From the NCBI RefSeq assembly GCF_002878395.1, contig NW_025841092.1, positions 130,654 to 194,653 of the forward strand: a stretch of 64,000 bases of DNA, written 5' to 3'. Source of the stretch: Capsicum annuum. Lineage: Eukaryota; Streptophyta; Magnoliopsida; Solanales; Solanaceae. How positions within the stretch are numbered: the first letter of the stretch is position 1; every line of letters starts with the position of its first letter. A program made the position numbers and the translations under genes. The notes beneath the pieces were generated by a model, which did no database searches, was not told where the DNA came from, and saw nothing but the letters and a program-made list of their open reading frames with translations. Of the stretch, positions 1 through 11,626 are shown piece by piece.

Positions 1-219
1 TTTGGATCTTTATTTATATATTAGGATAGTGATATATGCTGTTGCATGTTAGTTCCTATATACTATTAGAATAGGGTAGTTTATCCTTATTGTTCCACTA
101 GCATTATTATGTGTAGTTTCTTGGATAGTTGTCTGCAGTTTATATTCCTTCTTTACATGTTATTTATACCTACATTATCTTTGGAGTTCAATTGGCTGAT
201 GCCTACTGAGTACCACTGA
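1..219 (+). repeat. left part of LTR D (interrupted gypsy LTR)
   Basis: AT-rich sequence with no coding potential. Its last 30 bases carry the phrase GATGCCTACTGAGTACC, which recurs at about 55008-55023 inside LTR B, where it is followed by TTTGGTACTCATACTAAACTTC. The continuation of that phrase, TTTGGCACTCATACTACACTTC, is found in this window only after 36364. The two halves of one LTR are therefore separated by element A (220-36358). The LTR starts to the left of the window. Seen directly: the split phrase. Inferred: its origin by insertion. Confidence 0.7.
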
Positions 220-1741
220 TGTTGCCCAAACTATACCCTCTAAGAAGATACAATGCGGTCACTATCAAATTATAGTAACCCAACTAGGTTGGGGTCGATC
301 CTATAGGGAATTGGTAGAATCTATCTCATAAACTTATTGAAGTAGTCGAAAGTGGAAAAAAGTAAATTGGGGGGGGGGGGGATTTTGTAGTAAACAGTAA
401 AGAGTAACAAGTCTTGACTGCCTTTGATTGTAATCAATATGACATGAACACTAGGACTGTGTTCCCCCTATCTTTCTAAATCTGTAGATTTATCGTGCTT
501 TATCGAATTATCATAATATCTTGCATGAAGAATCTAATAAGTTATGTATCACTAACCGTCTTGTGAATGACTTTAGTGAATTTCACTCTTTACCTTTTGA
601 GTCTTAGAGTATCGCCTTACTAACCCTTATCCTAGATCCCAGATTAACTATTACGTTTTGAGTGTCAAGTTAATTAGATGAGGGTCGATAGCCTTAAATT
701 TCTATCATGATCTTCTTTTCCGAATCTTTACTTCTCTTGTGAAGTAGGTATGAACACAGACAGGTTCTTAACATTGGCCATTTCTAAGAAAATAATTAAA
801 CCAAAGACAGTCTCAATACATGCAAGAATATTAATCAAAAACAACGTTGCACTTTCTCTACTTTGTTATTTTGCCAGGGTTCACACAACCCTAGCTAAGA
901 GATTTAGTTACTGATAGTGGCAAGAAATTCCATGGAATTTATAAAACAAAGCATAGAAATAATGTCAATGCAATTTAAGAATAAAATCTAAAGTTTAAAA
1001 TTAATTAATCAACCAAAAATCAAGAACAAGAGGATTCCAAGATCAAAAGTCAATCTTAGAATCAAATATATGTTTGTAAATATAATGAGTGCATAAAGTA
1101 ACTAAAAACTTCAAAATAATATTTATATATTACATAAAAATACTAAAAATCCAAACCAAAACAAACCAGGAAACTTGGGTCGGCGGCCACTTATGATACC
1201 ACTTATGGGCTGTAAGTGGCACTTACGCCCTAGAAGTGGGTGTCAAAAGCGACCAAAAGTCTAGAAGCTTAATATTTTCAAGAGAACCACATAAAAGCTT
1301 ACTTATGGGGTATAAGTGGTACTTATTTATTGTAAATGACCCATTATAAGGGACAAAAACTTCTGCAATCTTCAGTTTCCCTGATCCTTTAATCTCTACT
1401 ACTTTTGATGGAATTTATGGTGCCATAAGTAGTACTTATGGGCTCTAAGTGAACCATCATAAGTTTTAGAAAAAAATTCAAATTTTAGGTTCTATGATGT
1501 TTCAAACTCTAAGAACTACGAACTCCACTTGCACAATTTAAGTGCAATCTATTCCATGTAGGTTGCATTATAAGTTGGCCTTTCTACAGTCTTAACTCCT
1601 TTTTTTCATTGTAAGCTTCAAAACCTAGTTTCCTACAAAATAAAGCTCAAAAACACATCATATCTACCAAAACGAACCTATTTCTTGCATATTTTTCAAA
1701 TTTAAGCATCCAAAGTTCCATGAAACCATGGAACATCAACA
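220..1741 (-). repeat. 3' LTR of element A
   Basis: This copy aligns along its whole length with 34849-36358 in the same orientation, at roughly 85-88% identity by eye. Shared landmarks are CTCTAAGAAGATACAAT, AACTAGGTTGGGGTC and GATTAACTATTACnTTTT. On the minus strand it begins TGTTGATG at 1741 and ends CAACA at 220. Positions 1189-1472 repeat ACTTATGGGC/GCCCATAAGT-type words in both orientations. A TATA-like box lies just past that zone on the minus strand, near 1121-1132. A 13-G homopolymer sits at 369-381 where the other copy has only GGAGAG. No coding potential. Confidence 0.8.
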
Positions 1742-1894
1742 CCCTCAACTTAGAACATTTGCATGTCCTCAGGCAACAAAATCACTACAAAACAAAACAC
1801 AATGCTTAACAAAGAGAAACCTATGATACCTATGGCATACAATCTTAATTTTAGCTTAAAAACATCACTCCCACCTACTTTTACTTTTCAAAAC
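1742..1894 (-). other. 3' untranslated tail and polypurine tract of element A
   Basis: Read on the minus strand, this stretch ends with TAAGTTGAGGG directly before the LTR start, which fits a polypurine tract. It is cut off from the rest of the interior (30658-34848) by insertion of chromovirus G. The last five bases, AAAAC (1890-1894), match the five bases at 30659-30663 beyond the far end of G, allowing for one extra A. That match supports a target-site duplication. No coding potential is visible. Confidence 0.6.
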
Positions 1895-2992
1895 TAAAAC
1901 ACCCCAGATTTTGGCCCTTGAAAATACCGTGATCTTTGAGCTCACTTCTCGATTGATGACTTATCATGCAGTCATATAGTGTGGTTACAGATCTAGGGAC
2001 CCACGTTGTAAACAAACCAATGTGGAATTGCTAAGTTCTATTTTTAGTGTGAGTGATTCACTACGAGTTGTAAGACTATGTTGAGTGATTCACTATGAGT
2101 TGTAAGACCATGTTTTGAGTGGTAGGGTTGAGTCATATGTTGTCTAATGTCTAATCCCTTTGGGTTCTATCTTGGAAATGACTAACACCATATGAGTTGT
2201 ATAGTTAGGTCATGAGTAGAATTATGGAGTCATAATATGGACAGTGTATGGGTGTCCAACTCACTCACTAGGATACGACTCATGGAAACAAGTTGTATGA
2301 TGTGGTGACGAGTCAATAGGTCGACTCATAACCAACAACAACTTTTTACAGCTTTAAGCTAGGGTAGCTTTGGATATTTTTGACTTAAAACCCCTAAGAA
2401 CCCACACCCATATTACACTTTTTGGTCATTCGTTCCATACATTACAAGATTAAACATCCTCTTTATCCTCTCTAAATCTTCATAAGCAAGGAAAGCTAAG
2501 GTTTCTCCAAAGTTGTCATCTAAGGGTTCAAGAGTCAAATTCTTTTCATGGATCTTTGTAATTTAGGCATATTGCTCTTCCCTCATTTTTAGTTTACTAA
2601 AATAATGTGCTTAAAACATTGTTCATGAACCATTAATGGTGGTTTAGAAACCAAGGTTTAGGGGTTTAAATGCATATTATTGAATATTGTTTCCTATGGT
2701 ATAAATTATTATTATGCATGTTTTAATTATGATTTTGCACAATTGGGTGCATGGAAATATTTATTTAATCGAGGGGTCATGGTTGGACCCCAAATTTGGC
2801 AATTTTGGCTTTGATAATGGCATGCCGTCAACCTATTTGTGAAATTGTCAATGAGGATGATATTGTCACAAGTTGAATTATGTTTATAAGCCAAGGATTT
2901 GGCATGATATAAAGAAGTAATTTAAATACAATGAGATGATTTAATAAACAAAGGGAGTCAATGTTCCCCAATGTGTATTAATGAACCATTCT
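1895..2992 (+). repeat. 5' LTR of element G, 3'-truncated
   Basis: It aligns with 6711-7770 without major gaps. Both share GATTTTGGCCCTTG near the start, a zone of ACGAGT/ACTCAT words (about 2050-2335) and GGGGTCATGGTTGGACCCC near 2773. Similarity stops at TAATGAACCA, about 2992, where the 3' LTR instead runs on for several hundred bases. The break joins straight to protease-coding sequence, so this is a deletion junction rather than an LTR end. A TATA-like CCATATTACA lies near 2407. The start has lost its canonical TG (TA here). Confidence 0.8.
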
Positions 2993-3009
2993 AAGGTTAT
3001 TTCAGGGGA

Positions 3010-3450
3010 AAATAAGATTTCAGTTGCCACTTTATCAGCACCTGCACCAAAGAGTGCTGCTTCTGCTTCTGGTACTGGTACGGGCCAAAAGTACTTGTAT
3101 ACTCTTGCTACCCACTAGGACTTTGCCGTTACTGGTATATTATGACTCTTTCTCGTGATGTGTATTGCTTTCTTGATCCAGGGTCTACTCTTTATTATGT
3201 GACCACATTTATGGATATGTATTTTGGATTTGATCCCTAGTGTATCCCTGATCCTTTTTCTATTTCTACCTAGGTAGGTGACTCTATAGTTGCTAGAAGA
3301 GCCTATATAGGTTGTGTAGTATCTGTTGGTGATAAAGAAACTCTGGTAGATCTAATAGAGTTAGACATGGTTGATTTTAAAGTCATATTTAGGATGGATT
3401 GGTTGCACTTGTGCCATGACTCCTTAGATTATTGAACCCGTAAGGTCATG
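3010..3450 (+). pseudogene. element G retropepsin (protease) remnant
   Basis: A frame running through about 3130-3450 reads CFLDPGSTLYYVT, the D-x-G active-site region of chromoviral aspartic proteases. It is followed by VARRAY and by a FRMDWL segment that corresponds to the family's LGMDWL. Several in-frame stops break it. Gag should precede it, but only about 100 bases of low-complexity Ala/Ser/Gly-rich sequence lie between the LTR break and this domain. The enzyme normally processes the Gag-Pol polyprotein; this copy cannot. Confidence 0.7.
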
Positions 3451-4380
3451 TTTAAATTCCCTAATGAGTTGGTCATTAAGGGGGGAGGGGGTTCTCTAGT
3501 GCCTAAGGGAAGGTTCATAAAGTATCTTAGGGCTTGGAAGTTGATTTCCAAGAGATGTATCTATCATTTTATCCGAGTTGAACATTCTAATTCGGAGGGT
3601 CCTTACTTACAACCTATTTCTATGGTTAGTAAATTTCTTGAGGTTTTTCCTGATGATCTTCCTGGTGTCCCTCTCGATAGGGAGATTGATTTTAGGATTA
3701 GCCTTGTTCAGGACACTCATCCTATACCTATCCCTCTTTATAGAATGGATCCAACCGAGTTGAAGGAGCTTAAAGAGAAGTTGAAAGACCTCTTTGATAA
3801 GGGCTTTATCTATCCTAGTGTGTCTCGTGGGGTGCTCCTATTATGTTCGTAAGTAATAAGGATGATTCCATTCAAATATGCATTGATTATCGTCAATTGA
3901 ATAAGGTTACAGTAAAGAACAAGTATCCTCTTCTTTGGATTGATGATTTGTTTGACTAGCTTCTGGGAGCTAAGTTCTTCTTTAAGATCGATCTTTGATC
4001 CAGGTATCATTAGTTAATGATTAGGGAATCGGATATCCCAAAGACTTCCTTCTAAATTCTGTATGGTCATTATAAGTTCTTACTTATGTCCTTTGGGTTG
4101 ACTAATTCCCCAACAACTTTTATAGTCCTGATAATAGGGTCTTTCATCAGTTTCTGGATTTGTTCATCATCATTTTTATAGATGAATTATGGTGTATTCA
4201 AAAAGTGAAGTGGATTATGTCAATCATTTCTGTATCGTAATACAAAGCATGAAAGATCAGCAACTGTATGCTAAGTTTTTGAAGTGCGAATTCAGGTTGA
4301 AGGCCATTACCTTTCTGGGTCCTATCATTTCAAGTGAAGGGATCATGGTTGATATGCAGAAAGTTGCAGTGGTTATGTAG
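3448..4380 (+). pseudogene. element G reverse transcriptase remnant
   Basis: Fragments in shifting frames cover the RT domain. EVFPDDLPGVP at 3640 marks the N-terminal approach and REIDFRISL follows. [17 protein letters not shown] lies at about 3878-3930. The metal-binding box reads FIDE near 4175 instead of FIDD, so one catalytic aspartate is lost. FLGPIISSEGIMVD near 4310 is the thumb. The frame changes at about 3850 and there are stops at 3957, 3998 and 4378. Order and spacing match chromovirus pol. It is a decayed, non-functional copy. Confidence 0.85.
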
Positions 4381-5150
4381 TGGCCTAGGCCCATGACTCC
4401 AATAGATATTCAGAGCTTCTTGGGTGTAGCCTATTTCTATATGAGATTTATGAAGACTTTCTCAAATATAGATGCCCTATTGACTAAGTTGACTGAAAAG
4501 AAGGTGAAGTTATTTTGGTTAGATGCTTGTGAGGGTAGTTTTGAGAAGCTGAAAGATAAGTTGACTTCAGCCCTAGTTTTGACTCTGTGTAAATGTACTG
4601 GTGGATTTGTTCTTTATTACGATGCCTTCTGTGTGGGACTTAGTTGTGTGTTAATGAAAAATAGTATAGTGGTGGCCTATGCTTCTAGGTAGTTAAAATT
4701 TCATGACAAGAATTATTCGACTTATGACTTGGAGTTGTTGGCTGTGGTGTTCTCATTGAAGATATGGCGTCACTATTTCTATGGTGTCCATATAGATATC
4801 TTTTCTGATTATAAGATTTTGGAATATGTATTCACCCAGAAAAAGTTAAACCTCAAGCAAAGGAGGTGGCTTAAGTTGATGAAAGACTACGACATGAGTC
4901 TCTATTATCACCCAGGTAAAGCTAATATGGTTACTAATTCTCTTATTAGGTTGTCCATGGGGAATCTAGCTTATGTGGATGAGGATCATCGGGAGTTGGT
5001 GAAAGATATTCACTGTTTGGCTAACCTTGGAGTTTATCTATTGGACTCTGAGGATGGTGCATGGTGTGTTTATGCAAGAGGTGGCAAATTCATCCCTTGT
5101 TGCTCAAATAAAGGAGAAGCAAGTACTTGTTCCTGTCTTAATGCAAATTA
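4381..5150 (+). pseudogene. element G RNase H remnant
   Basis: The tether FLGVAYFYMRFMKTFS starts at about 4420 and the RNase H core follows. FVLYYDAFCVGLSCVLM (4608-4660) corresponds to the DAS-x-x-GLG motif with DAF for DAS. LELLAVVFSLKIWRHY (about 4731-4776) carries the expected glutamate region, and DYKILEYVFTQKKLNLKQRRW is the DHKSLxYxFxQ motif with H changed to Y. HPGKANMVTNSL at 4910 closes the domain. A stop at 4690 splits two open stretches. Confidence 0.85.
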
Positions 5151-5960
5151 AGGGAGATGTGGGTTAGTAAAAGGTTATAGCTTTTGAGATTGGTGGCGAT
5201 GGTATCTTGAGGTACCATGGCATATTATGTGTTTTTGATATAGATGTGTTAAGAGAAAGAATTTTGGCTGAGGTTCAAAAGTCACGTTATGTCATTCATC
5301 CCGATTCAATGAAAATGTATCATGACCTTAAGGAGATCGATTAGTGTAACAATATGAAGTTAGATATTGCCAATTTTGTAGCTAAATATATAGTGTGTCA
5401 ACAGGTGAGGGTTGAGCAGTTGCTGCCTGGTGGGTTGACTCAAGAGATTGAGTTTCCTGCGTGGAAGTGGGAAGTGATCAATATGGATTTTGTTACTAGT
5501 CTTCCTCAGTCTTGAAATCAATTCAATTCAATTTGGGTCATTGTGGATAGGACAACTTTGTCTGCTTACTTTTTGCCAGTGAGGACGAATTACTCAATAG
5601 AGGATTATGCGAAATTGTTCCTTCATGAGTTTTTGAAACTGCATGTGGCGCCTGTTTCTATTATTTTAAATCATGGAACTCAGTTCTCATCATATTTTTG
5701 GCATTCATTTTAGAGAGGTTTTGGAACTAAGGTGAGAATTAGTACTGCTTTCCACCCTCAGTCTGATGGGCAAGGAAATATGACTATTCAGATATTGGAA
5801 GATATACTTCGAGCTTATGTGATTGACTATGGAGGTAGTTGGCTTGATCATTCGCCTTTTAATGAGTTTGCATATAGTAATAGCTACCACTCTAGTATTG
5901 GGATAACTCCATTTGAGGCATTGTATGGTAGGCCGTGTAGGCCTTGAGTGGTTTGAAGTT
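5151..5960 (+). pseudogene. element G integrase remnant
   Basis: The N-terminal zinc-binding end is visible as MKMYHDLKE near 5310 and CQQ near 5398. The catalytic core then reads WVIVDR at about 5536, which holds the first Asp. The second Asp position reads ILNHGTQF at about 5662 rather than SDRGTQF. The Glu motif reads DGQGNMTIQ at about 5766 rather than GQAERTIQ. Two of the three catalytic residues are therefore lost. HSSIGITPFEALYGRPCRP (5890-5946) ends the core, followed by a stop. It once catalysed integration into host chromatin. Confidence 0.85.
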
Positions 5961-6710
5961 GGTAAGGCAGAGATGTTTGGCCTAGATTTACTTCACCAAG
6001 TAATGGAGAAGGTGAGGGTGATTCAGGATAGACTTAAAGCTACCCAAAGTCGCCAAAAGCCTATGTGGATGTGAGGCATAGGGAGTTAGAGTTGAGGTTA
6101 GTGATTGGGTGTTCTTGAATGTATCACCCATGTTGGGAGTAATGCTATTCAAAAAGAAGGGAAAGCTCAGTCCCAAATATGTTGTCCTGTACTTGGTTTT
6201 GAAGAGGGTTGGTAATACTGTGTATGAGTTAGAGTTGCCTTCTAGTTTGAGCTCCATTCATCTGGTGTTCCATGTATCCATGTTGAGAAAGTGTGTGGGT
6301 GATCCGTTGTTGATTGTGCCTATCAAGGATATTGGTATTTCGGATTCCCTATCATATGAAGAGGTCCTTGTTGAGATTTTAGATCGGCAAGTTCGTTGGT
6401 TGTGGACGAAGGACGTAGCTTCGGTAAAGGTTCTATGGAGGAACCAAAAGGTTGAATAATCTACTTGGGAAGCCGAATAGGACATAAAGTCCAAGTATCC
6501 ATTCTTGTTTTTCGCTTCGGATGATCGTACATAAGGTATGTGTATTATTAACATCCATATTTTCTAACTTTGTTAAAGTAAAGATTGATTTCCTTAACAT
6601 CTTTATTTTCTGAGTTTGTTAAAGGTAAGAGAAGGGGAATATAAAGTCAATCGTGCTATAAATTACCTTGTCCCATTATTCAAGGATGAATGATCCAAGT
6701 GGAGGAGAAT
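5960..6710 (+). pseudogene. element G integrase C-terminus, chromodomain and 3' end
   Basis: The open stretch 6109-6459 reads KLSPKYVVLYLVLKRVGNTV, a GPY/F-type domain with the usual GPF altered to VLY. VFHVSMLRKCVGDPL follows. SYEEVLVEILDRQ and KVLWRNQKVE near 6350-6458 are the chromodomain region, which in chromoviruses targets integration to heterochromatin. A stop directly after KVE truncates the homologous tail. Positions 6555-6697 are untranslated, with a 23-base repeat of ATTTTCT(A/G)A(C/G)TTTGTTAAAG character. The polypurine tract AAGTGGAGGAGAA ends at 6709, abutting the LTR start at 6711. Confidence 0.8.
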
Positions 6711-8190
6711 TGAAAAACCCTGGATTTTGGCCCTTGTAAATTTCTTGAGCTTTGAGCTTACTACTCGTTTGATGACTCATTATGTGAGTCATATGGTGTG
6801 GTTTAGGGTCTAGGTTCCCAAGTCGTAACAAAACTATTATGGAATTGGCTAAGTTCTATTATGAGTATGGGTGACTCACTACGAGTCGTAAGACCATGTT
6901 ACGAGTGATAGGGTTAAGTCATATGTTGTCAAGTGTCTAATACCTTTGGGTTCTGTCTTGGACATGACTAAGACCATACGAGTCATATGGTTAGCTAACG
7001 AGTGAGATAATGGAGTCATAAGATGGATAGTGTATGGGTGTTCGACTTACTGACTAGGATACGACTCATGGCTACGAGTTGTATGATGTGGTGATGAGTC
7101 AATGAGTCGACTCGTAACCAAGGACGGCTTTTTACAACTGTAAGCTATGGTAACTTTGGACATTTCCCACTTAAAACCCTTACGACCCCACGTCCATATA
7201 ACATTTTTTGGTCATTCATTCCATACTTTAAAAGATTAAACATCCCCTTTATCCTCTCTAAATCTTCCTAAGCAAGACAAGCTACTGTTTCTCTAAAGTG
7301 GTCATTTAAGGGTTCAAGAGTCCAATTCTCTCCATGAATCTTTGTAATTCAGGCATGTTACTCTTCCCTCATTTTTAGTTTAGTAAAAGTATATGTTTAA
7401 AGAATTTTTCATGAACCATTAATGGTGGTTTTGATAGCCAAGGTTGATGGGTTTGAATACATATCATTGAATATAGTTTCTTATGGTTTAAATTGTGATT
7501 ATTCGTGTTTTAATTATGGTTTTGCACAAGTGGGTGAATGGTAATGGTTATTTTAATTGAGGGGTCATGGTTGGACCCCAAATTTGGTGATTTTGGCTTT
7601 GATAATGGTGTGCCGCCAACCTGTTTGTGAAATTGTAAATGAGGATGATATTGTCACAAGTTGAATTCTGTTCTTAAACCAAGGATTTGGTATGATATAA
7701 AGAATTATTTGAAATACAATGAGATGATTTAGTTAACAAAGGAAGTCAGTATTCCCAATGTCTATTAATGAACAAAGGGAGTTGTTCTGCCCAAGTTAAT
7801 GAAATCTGTTTGGTATAATGTGTTACCTTGCAAGTGTAGTTGGTATGACGATACCAACAATGTGTGCCTTAAAGTGTAATTTGGTTCGTTGAATAGGAAT
7901 GTGTGACAAATGTTTTAATTGAGCTTTAATAAGTATTGAGTAGCTGAGTCGCAAAAGTAAAGTTCCGAGTGACCAATACCGGAGATCGTGTTTACTGACG
8001 CGGGGGTCAAAGTGACAAAGGAGGTTAGAGTCCACCTTATTATTATTTCATGATTAGAGAGGTTCGAGTCCCCTGTAAATCATTATATAATTGGGTGCTA
8101 AAGTCACCTTAGTATATGTTGGAGGGTTCGAGTCACCCATGTGTATATATATGAGATTATTCTCTGGTTCGTGCGGCTAAACGCACTGAG
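6711..8190 (+). repeat. 3' LTR of element G, left piece
   Basis: It begins TGAAAAACCCTGG after the polypurine tract and matches the 5' LTR to about 7770. It then continues with sequence that also occurs at 29386-29909 at about 90% identity by eye (landmarks TTACCTTGCAAGTGTAGTTGG and GAGAGGTTCGAGTCCCC). A word zone of ACGAGTC/GACTCGT occupies about 6855-7115, with a TATA-like CCATATAACA near 7195. The piece stops at GGTTCGTGCGGCTAA, about 8180-8190, where pararetroviral RT sequence begins. No coding potential. Confidence 0.8.
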
Positions 8191-8191
8191 G

Positions 8192-9640
8192 CAAAAATTA
8201 AAAATCTATAAGAAGTTATAGAGCGAGAGGTCTACTCAGATTTTCCTAATGCCTTTTGGGAATGAAAAAGGCATATAGTTGAATTACCCTATATTGAGAG
8301 ATTTGACAAAAGGATTATTCCAAAAAAAGCAAGAACCATTCAAATGAACCATGAATTAATGGAATACTGTAAAAAGGAAATTAATGATTTAATATATAAA
8401 AAAATGATTCGACCTTCTAAAGCATATTGGAGTTGTTCAGCCTTTTATGTTAATAATAGTGGTGAAAAGGAAAGAGGTGTCCCAAGACTAGTTATCAATT
8501 TAATGCCTCTTGATAAAGTATTAAAATGGATTAGGTATCCGATACCTAATAACCGTGATCTTCTTAAAAGAACTTATAAAGATGATATTTATAGAAAGTT
8601 TGATATGAAATCAGTATTTTGGCAAATACAAATTGCGGAAAAAGATAAATATAAAATAGCCTTCAATGTTTCTTTTGGACAATATGTATAGAATGTAATG
8701 CCTTTTGGACTAAAAATTGCTCCATCTGAATTTCAAAATATTATGAACAATATATTTAATCAATATAGTAAAATTTCTATAGTCTATGGAGATGATGTTT
8801 TAATATTTTCAGAAGATATTGACCAACATCTTAAACACCTCAACACATTTTTAAAAATTGTAAAACAAAATGAACTAGTAGTTAGTGCTAAGAAGATTAA
8901 ATTATTCCATACCTCTATTAGAATTCTCGGTCATGATTTATATAAAGGAACCTATAAACCCATTTGTAGAGCCATAAAGTTCTCCTCTAAATTTCCAGAT
9001 GAATTAACTGATAAAACTCAGCTCTAAAGATTTTTAGGAAGTCAGATTTTGCTCTAAAAATTTTTAGGAAGTCTCAACTATGTTGCATATTTTATTCCTA
9101 ATATTAGACAGTTTTTTAAGCCTTTTTATCAATGTCTTAAGAAAAATCTAGTGCCTTGGAGTATAGAGCACAGTAATACCATTCGAAAAAGTAAATCAAT
9201 AGTCCAAAAACTTCCATGTCTAGGGATACCGCACCCAAAGGCTCCCATGATTATAGAGACTGATGACTCGGACATATGATATGGAGGTATCCTTAAACAA
9301 AGGATTTTCATAGAATCTATTGAACAATTAGTAAGATTCATGTTAGGAATCTGGAATGATACTCAAAAAAATTATAGCACTATTAAAAAGAAATTTTTGT
9401 CTATAGTACTATGTATAACTGAATTTCAAGATGATTTAACAAATAAATAATTTTTACTAAGAGTAAACTGCAAAGTAGCCAAAGATGTTTTATAAAAAGA
9501 TGTTAAAAATTTAATTTCTAAACAGATATTTGCCAGATGGCAAACTTTGTTATCAAGTTTTGATTTTCAAATAGAATTTATAACTTTAGAAAATAATTCT
9601 CTCCCAGATTTTTTGACCAGAGAATTTCTTTAGGGAAAAA
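8192..9640 (+). pseudogene. pararetroviral RT-RNase H remnant
   Basis: One nearly continuous frame runs from the block edge to 9632. RT motifs are PRLVINLMPLDKVL (8483-8524), FDMKSVFWQIQIAEKDKYK (8605-8652), NVMPFGLKIAPSEFQ (8693-8737) and the active-site box YGDD (8788-8799, in place of the usual YxDD). RNase H follows, with IETDDSDI near 9253 and ARWQTLL near 9536, ending LPDFLTREFL at 9603-9632. Single-base stops and frameshifts occur at 8690, 9028 and 9280, among others. A 26-base stretch around 9030 is partly repeated. The virus would use this enzyme for reverse transcription; this copy is inactivated. It lies on the opposite strand from the other viral genes. Confidence 0.88.
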
Positions 9641-10480
9641 ATGAGGAGACCCAAAAAATCCTGAATAAAGAGAAGCCTCCATATAGGCCTTTTTGACCCA
9701 AAGAAAAAATAAAAAGTCCTTTTAACAAAGAAAATAAAAATCAAGATATCAGATTTTTAGTCCTGGTAAAAGTTTTGTCTCTACTAGAGCCTACCACTTC
9801 CCTACCATCAAAAGTATCCATGAAACCGCCAGAGGTATTCACCACAAAAGAAGGAAGAACAATGTATTCATGATAAAAATCAATTCGAGGTAGTAAATCT
9901 ACAGGTACTGCCAATCGGAGCACTTGATAAAAATTATGAAAGCATGAGAGTGGTTAAAGACTTGATGTACAAAGTGAGACAAATAATCCCCTCGAAACCC
10001 AAAAAAATTAGTGAGTTAATTTTAACAGAGTATTTCTACACTATTAAACAATACTGAGTCCCTTCACTAGTTACTATTTTTTATCAATAGAAATGTTTAA
10101 ATAAGCAGCATATTTTTCAAAATTAAGAGCTTCACCAAATTATTGAACTCAATAAAGATGTATAACAAGGTTACAAACATTTTTGGTCCTTTACTGTATT
10201 TTGCAATGAAAAGAGTTGATTAATTTTTTTCATAAAATACAAAATATTAGGTAAAATATCTCTATATATTAAAAGATTTTCATATATTATTAGTCTTTTT
10301 AAAGGTTAAATATTTATGGAAAATAAATCTACATCTGAGTCTTTCGCACAGATCGAACCCTGCCTTCAAAACCAGAAAATGGAGCTAAAATAGGTACTGC
10401 AATATCTATTCAAATATTCTGTAGGAATTACATCAAGCAAAAGAAAAACAACACATAAAAACATGCCATTACATGATGAA
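9641..10480 (+). pseudogene. pararetroviral 3'-terminal ORF, degraded plus-strand copy
   Basis: This follows RNase H directly. In shifting frames it has KPPYRPF, then QFEVVNLQVLPIGALDK (about 9882-9932). The minus-strand copy near 13350-13740 has the equivalent RPPFQPF and QFEIVDLQELPIMALEK, so the two are homologous. Later fragments include VRQII, SELILTEYFYTIKQY and KHFWSF. A short frame MENKSTSESFAQIEP opens at 10316. By position (last ORF before the promoter) it may be a transactivator/inclusion-body-type protein, but I see no diagnostic motif. It is heavily broken and shorter than the minus-strand copy. Confidence 0.6.
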
Positions 10481-10888
10481 AAGCACAAGATACAACAATG
10501 CTGGACCCCATGGAATCCACCCTAAAACCTTTGCCACGTCAAGACAAGACAAGACAAGTCTTTATGTCACAAAGGACAAAAGGACAAAAATCCCTACAAA
10601 TTACATAAAATAAATATCTTCTCAAAGAGTCATCAAAATCAACGGATAGATATTCATCATCTACCGGATAGGTTGAAAACAAGTATCATATATTAGTGTA
10701 TACATACACATATGTAAAATAGATAGAGTAGGAAAAATATTAGTCAGCATATTATGAGGCCTAATTAGGCTTTCAATTTGTAATAGAGGAGGGTATTCTG
10801 AAATTTACACAACTCTAAAATCTCTCTACCATCTCCCATATTTCCCATCTCCCTCTATAAAATTTTCTCAATTTTCCATATCAATAAA
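10480..10888 (+). promoter_or_regulatory. pararetroviral promoter with TATA box and poly(A) signal, plus strand
   Basis: A non-coding region between the 3' ORF and the primer site. CTATAAAA at 10855-10862 is a TATA box with pyrimidine-rich flanks, and AATAAA at 10883-10888 is the expected downstream poly(A) signal. Upstream lie CCACGTCAAG and a run of CAAGA repeats (10537-10560). The minus-strand copy at 12043-12520 is homologous and carries the same TATA and AATAAA arrangement. Transcription would run rightward. Activity cannot be judged from sequence. Confidence 0.7.
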
Positions 10889-11064
10889 TTTTTTTTGTAA
10901 TATAAATTTCTATATTTCTCTACTGCTTTAATTAATTTTAATTTTCTTTTATTTTGTTGTTTTTAATTTAATTTTAAAGTTTATACTACTTTTAAAGTAT
11001 TAATTATTTTTAAATTGTTATTTTGCTTATCCCTATCCATCCCTTAAATGGTATCAGAGCCAGG
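10889..11064 (+). other. pararetroviral R region and tRNA-Met primer site, plus strand
   Basis: The AT-rich leader (with TATAAATTTCTATATTTCTC and TTTAAAGT repeats) ends in TGGTATCAGAGCCAGG at 11049-11064. That sequence is complementary to the 3' end of plant initiator tRNA-Met, the primer caulimovirids use for minus-strand DNA synthesis. Viral sequence in this orientation stops at or just after the primer site. The next recognisable sequence is protease on the opposite strand, so the junction lies at the primer site. Confidence 0.75.
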
Positions 11065-11626
11065 ATTCAATTCTTTTGATTTTAATTTCATCTTTAAAAT
11101 AATTTATCTGTTGTGAAATTAAATTAATTTTAAAGACTGTTTTATTTTTAATAAGGTCACTTTCTATTTTTGATAAACTATTTAGATCAGGGAGAATAAT
11201 TTTTTTCTCCAAAATAGTGGTGTGGATGCCGTCTAATTTGGCAGTATAAGATTTTATTTGATTTGTAAAAGGTATACCTAAAATTATCTCTTCATTTATA
11301 TCTCTGGTTATTACAAAGTCATTTATTAAATAAATTCCATCATTACATATGTGTGCATTGTATAGTTTATAATTTATTTTTAATCTTTCGCCTGTTGCAG
11401 AGAATAAATTCATAGTACCTTTTTCAAGATACATAGTGGGGATCATTCCTTCAATGATGCAGTTTGGATCGGCTCCTGTCTCTAATAATGCCACCTTTTG
11501 AATTGTGAAATTTTTATTTATAACTAATGTAATGGGTATGTGGTAACTTTGTGCTTTATCTTTTGTAATTTTATCAATTTTTGATTGATTTTTATGAGAC
11601 CTAATGTCGTTATCATTTTTCCTCAT
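11054..11626 (-). pseudogene. pararetroviral aspartic protease, copy 1 (active-site D to E)
   Basis: A 190-codon open frame on the minus strand matches the protease domain in copy 2 (about 13880-14400). Shared segments are YHIPIT, CIIEG, LFSATGE and ILGIPFTNQIK. The catalytic triad reads ETGAD (plus-strand 11468-11482), whereas copy 2 has DTGAD, so this copy has lost the active-site aspartate. It is open yet likely inactive. Upstream on the minus strand, viral leader ends at about 11750 and the frame leading into protease starts, which means movement and coat protein are deleted in this unit. Confidence 0.8.

Noticed and set aside
1189..1472. CRISPR-like look of regularly recurring short words in LTRs
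   Set aside because: The words are degenerate, occur in both orientations at irregular spacing and lie in plant retrotransposon LTRs; there are no unique spacers of constant length.
3578..3763. Open frame overlapping the RT of element G in another frame
   Set aside because: It is a shadow of the RT reading frame with no recognisable motif.
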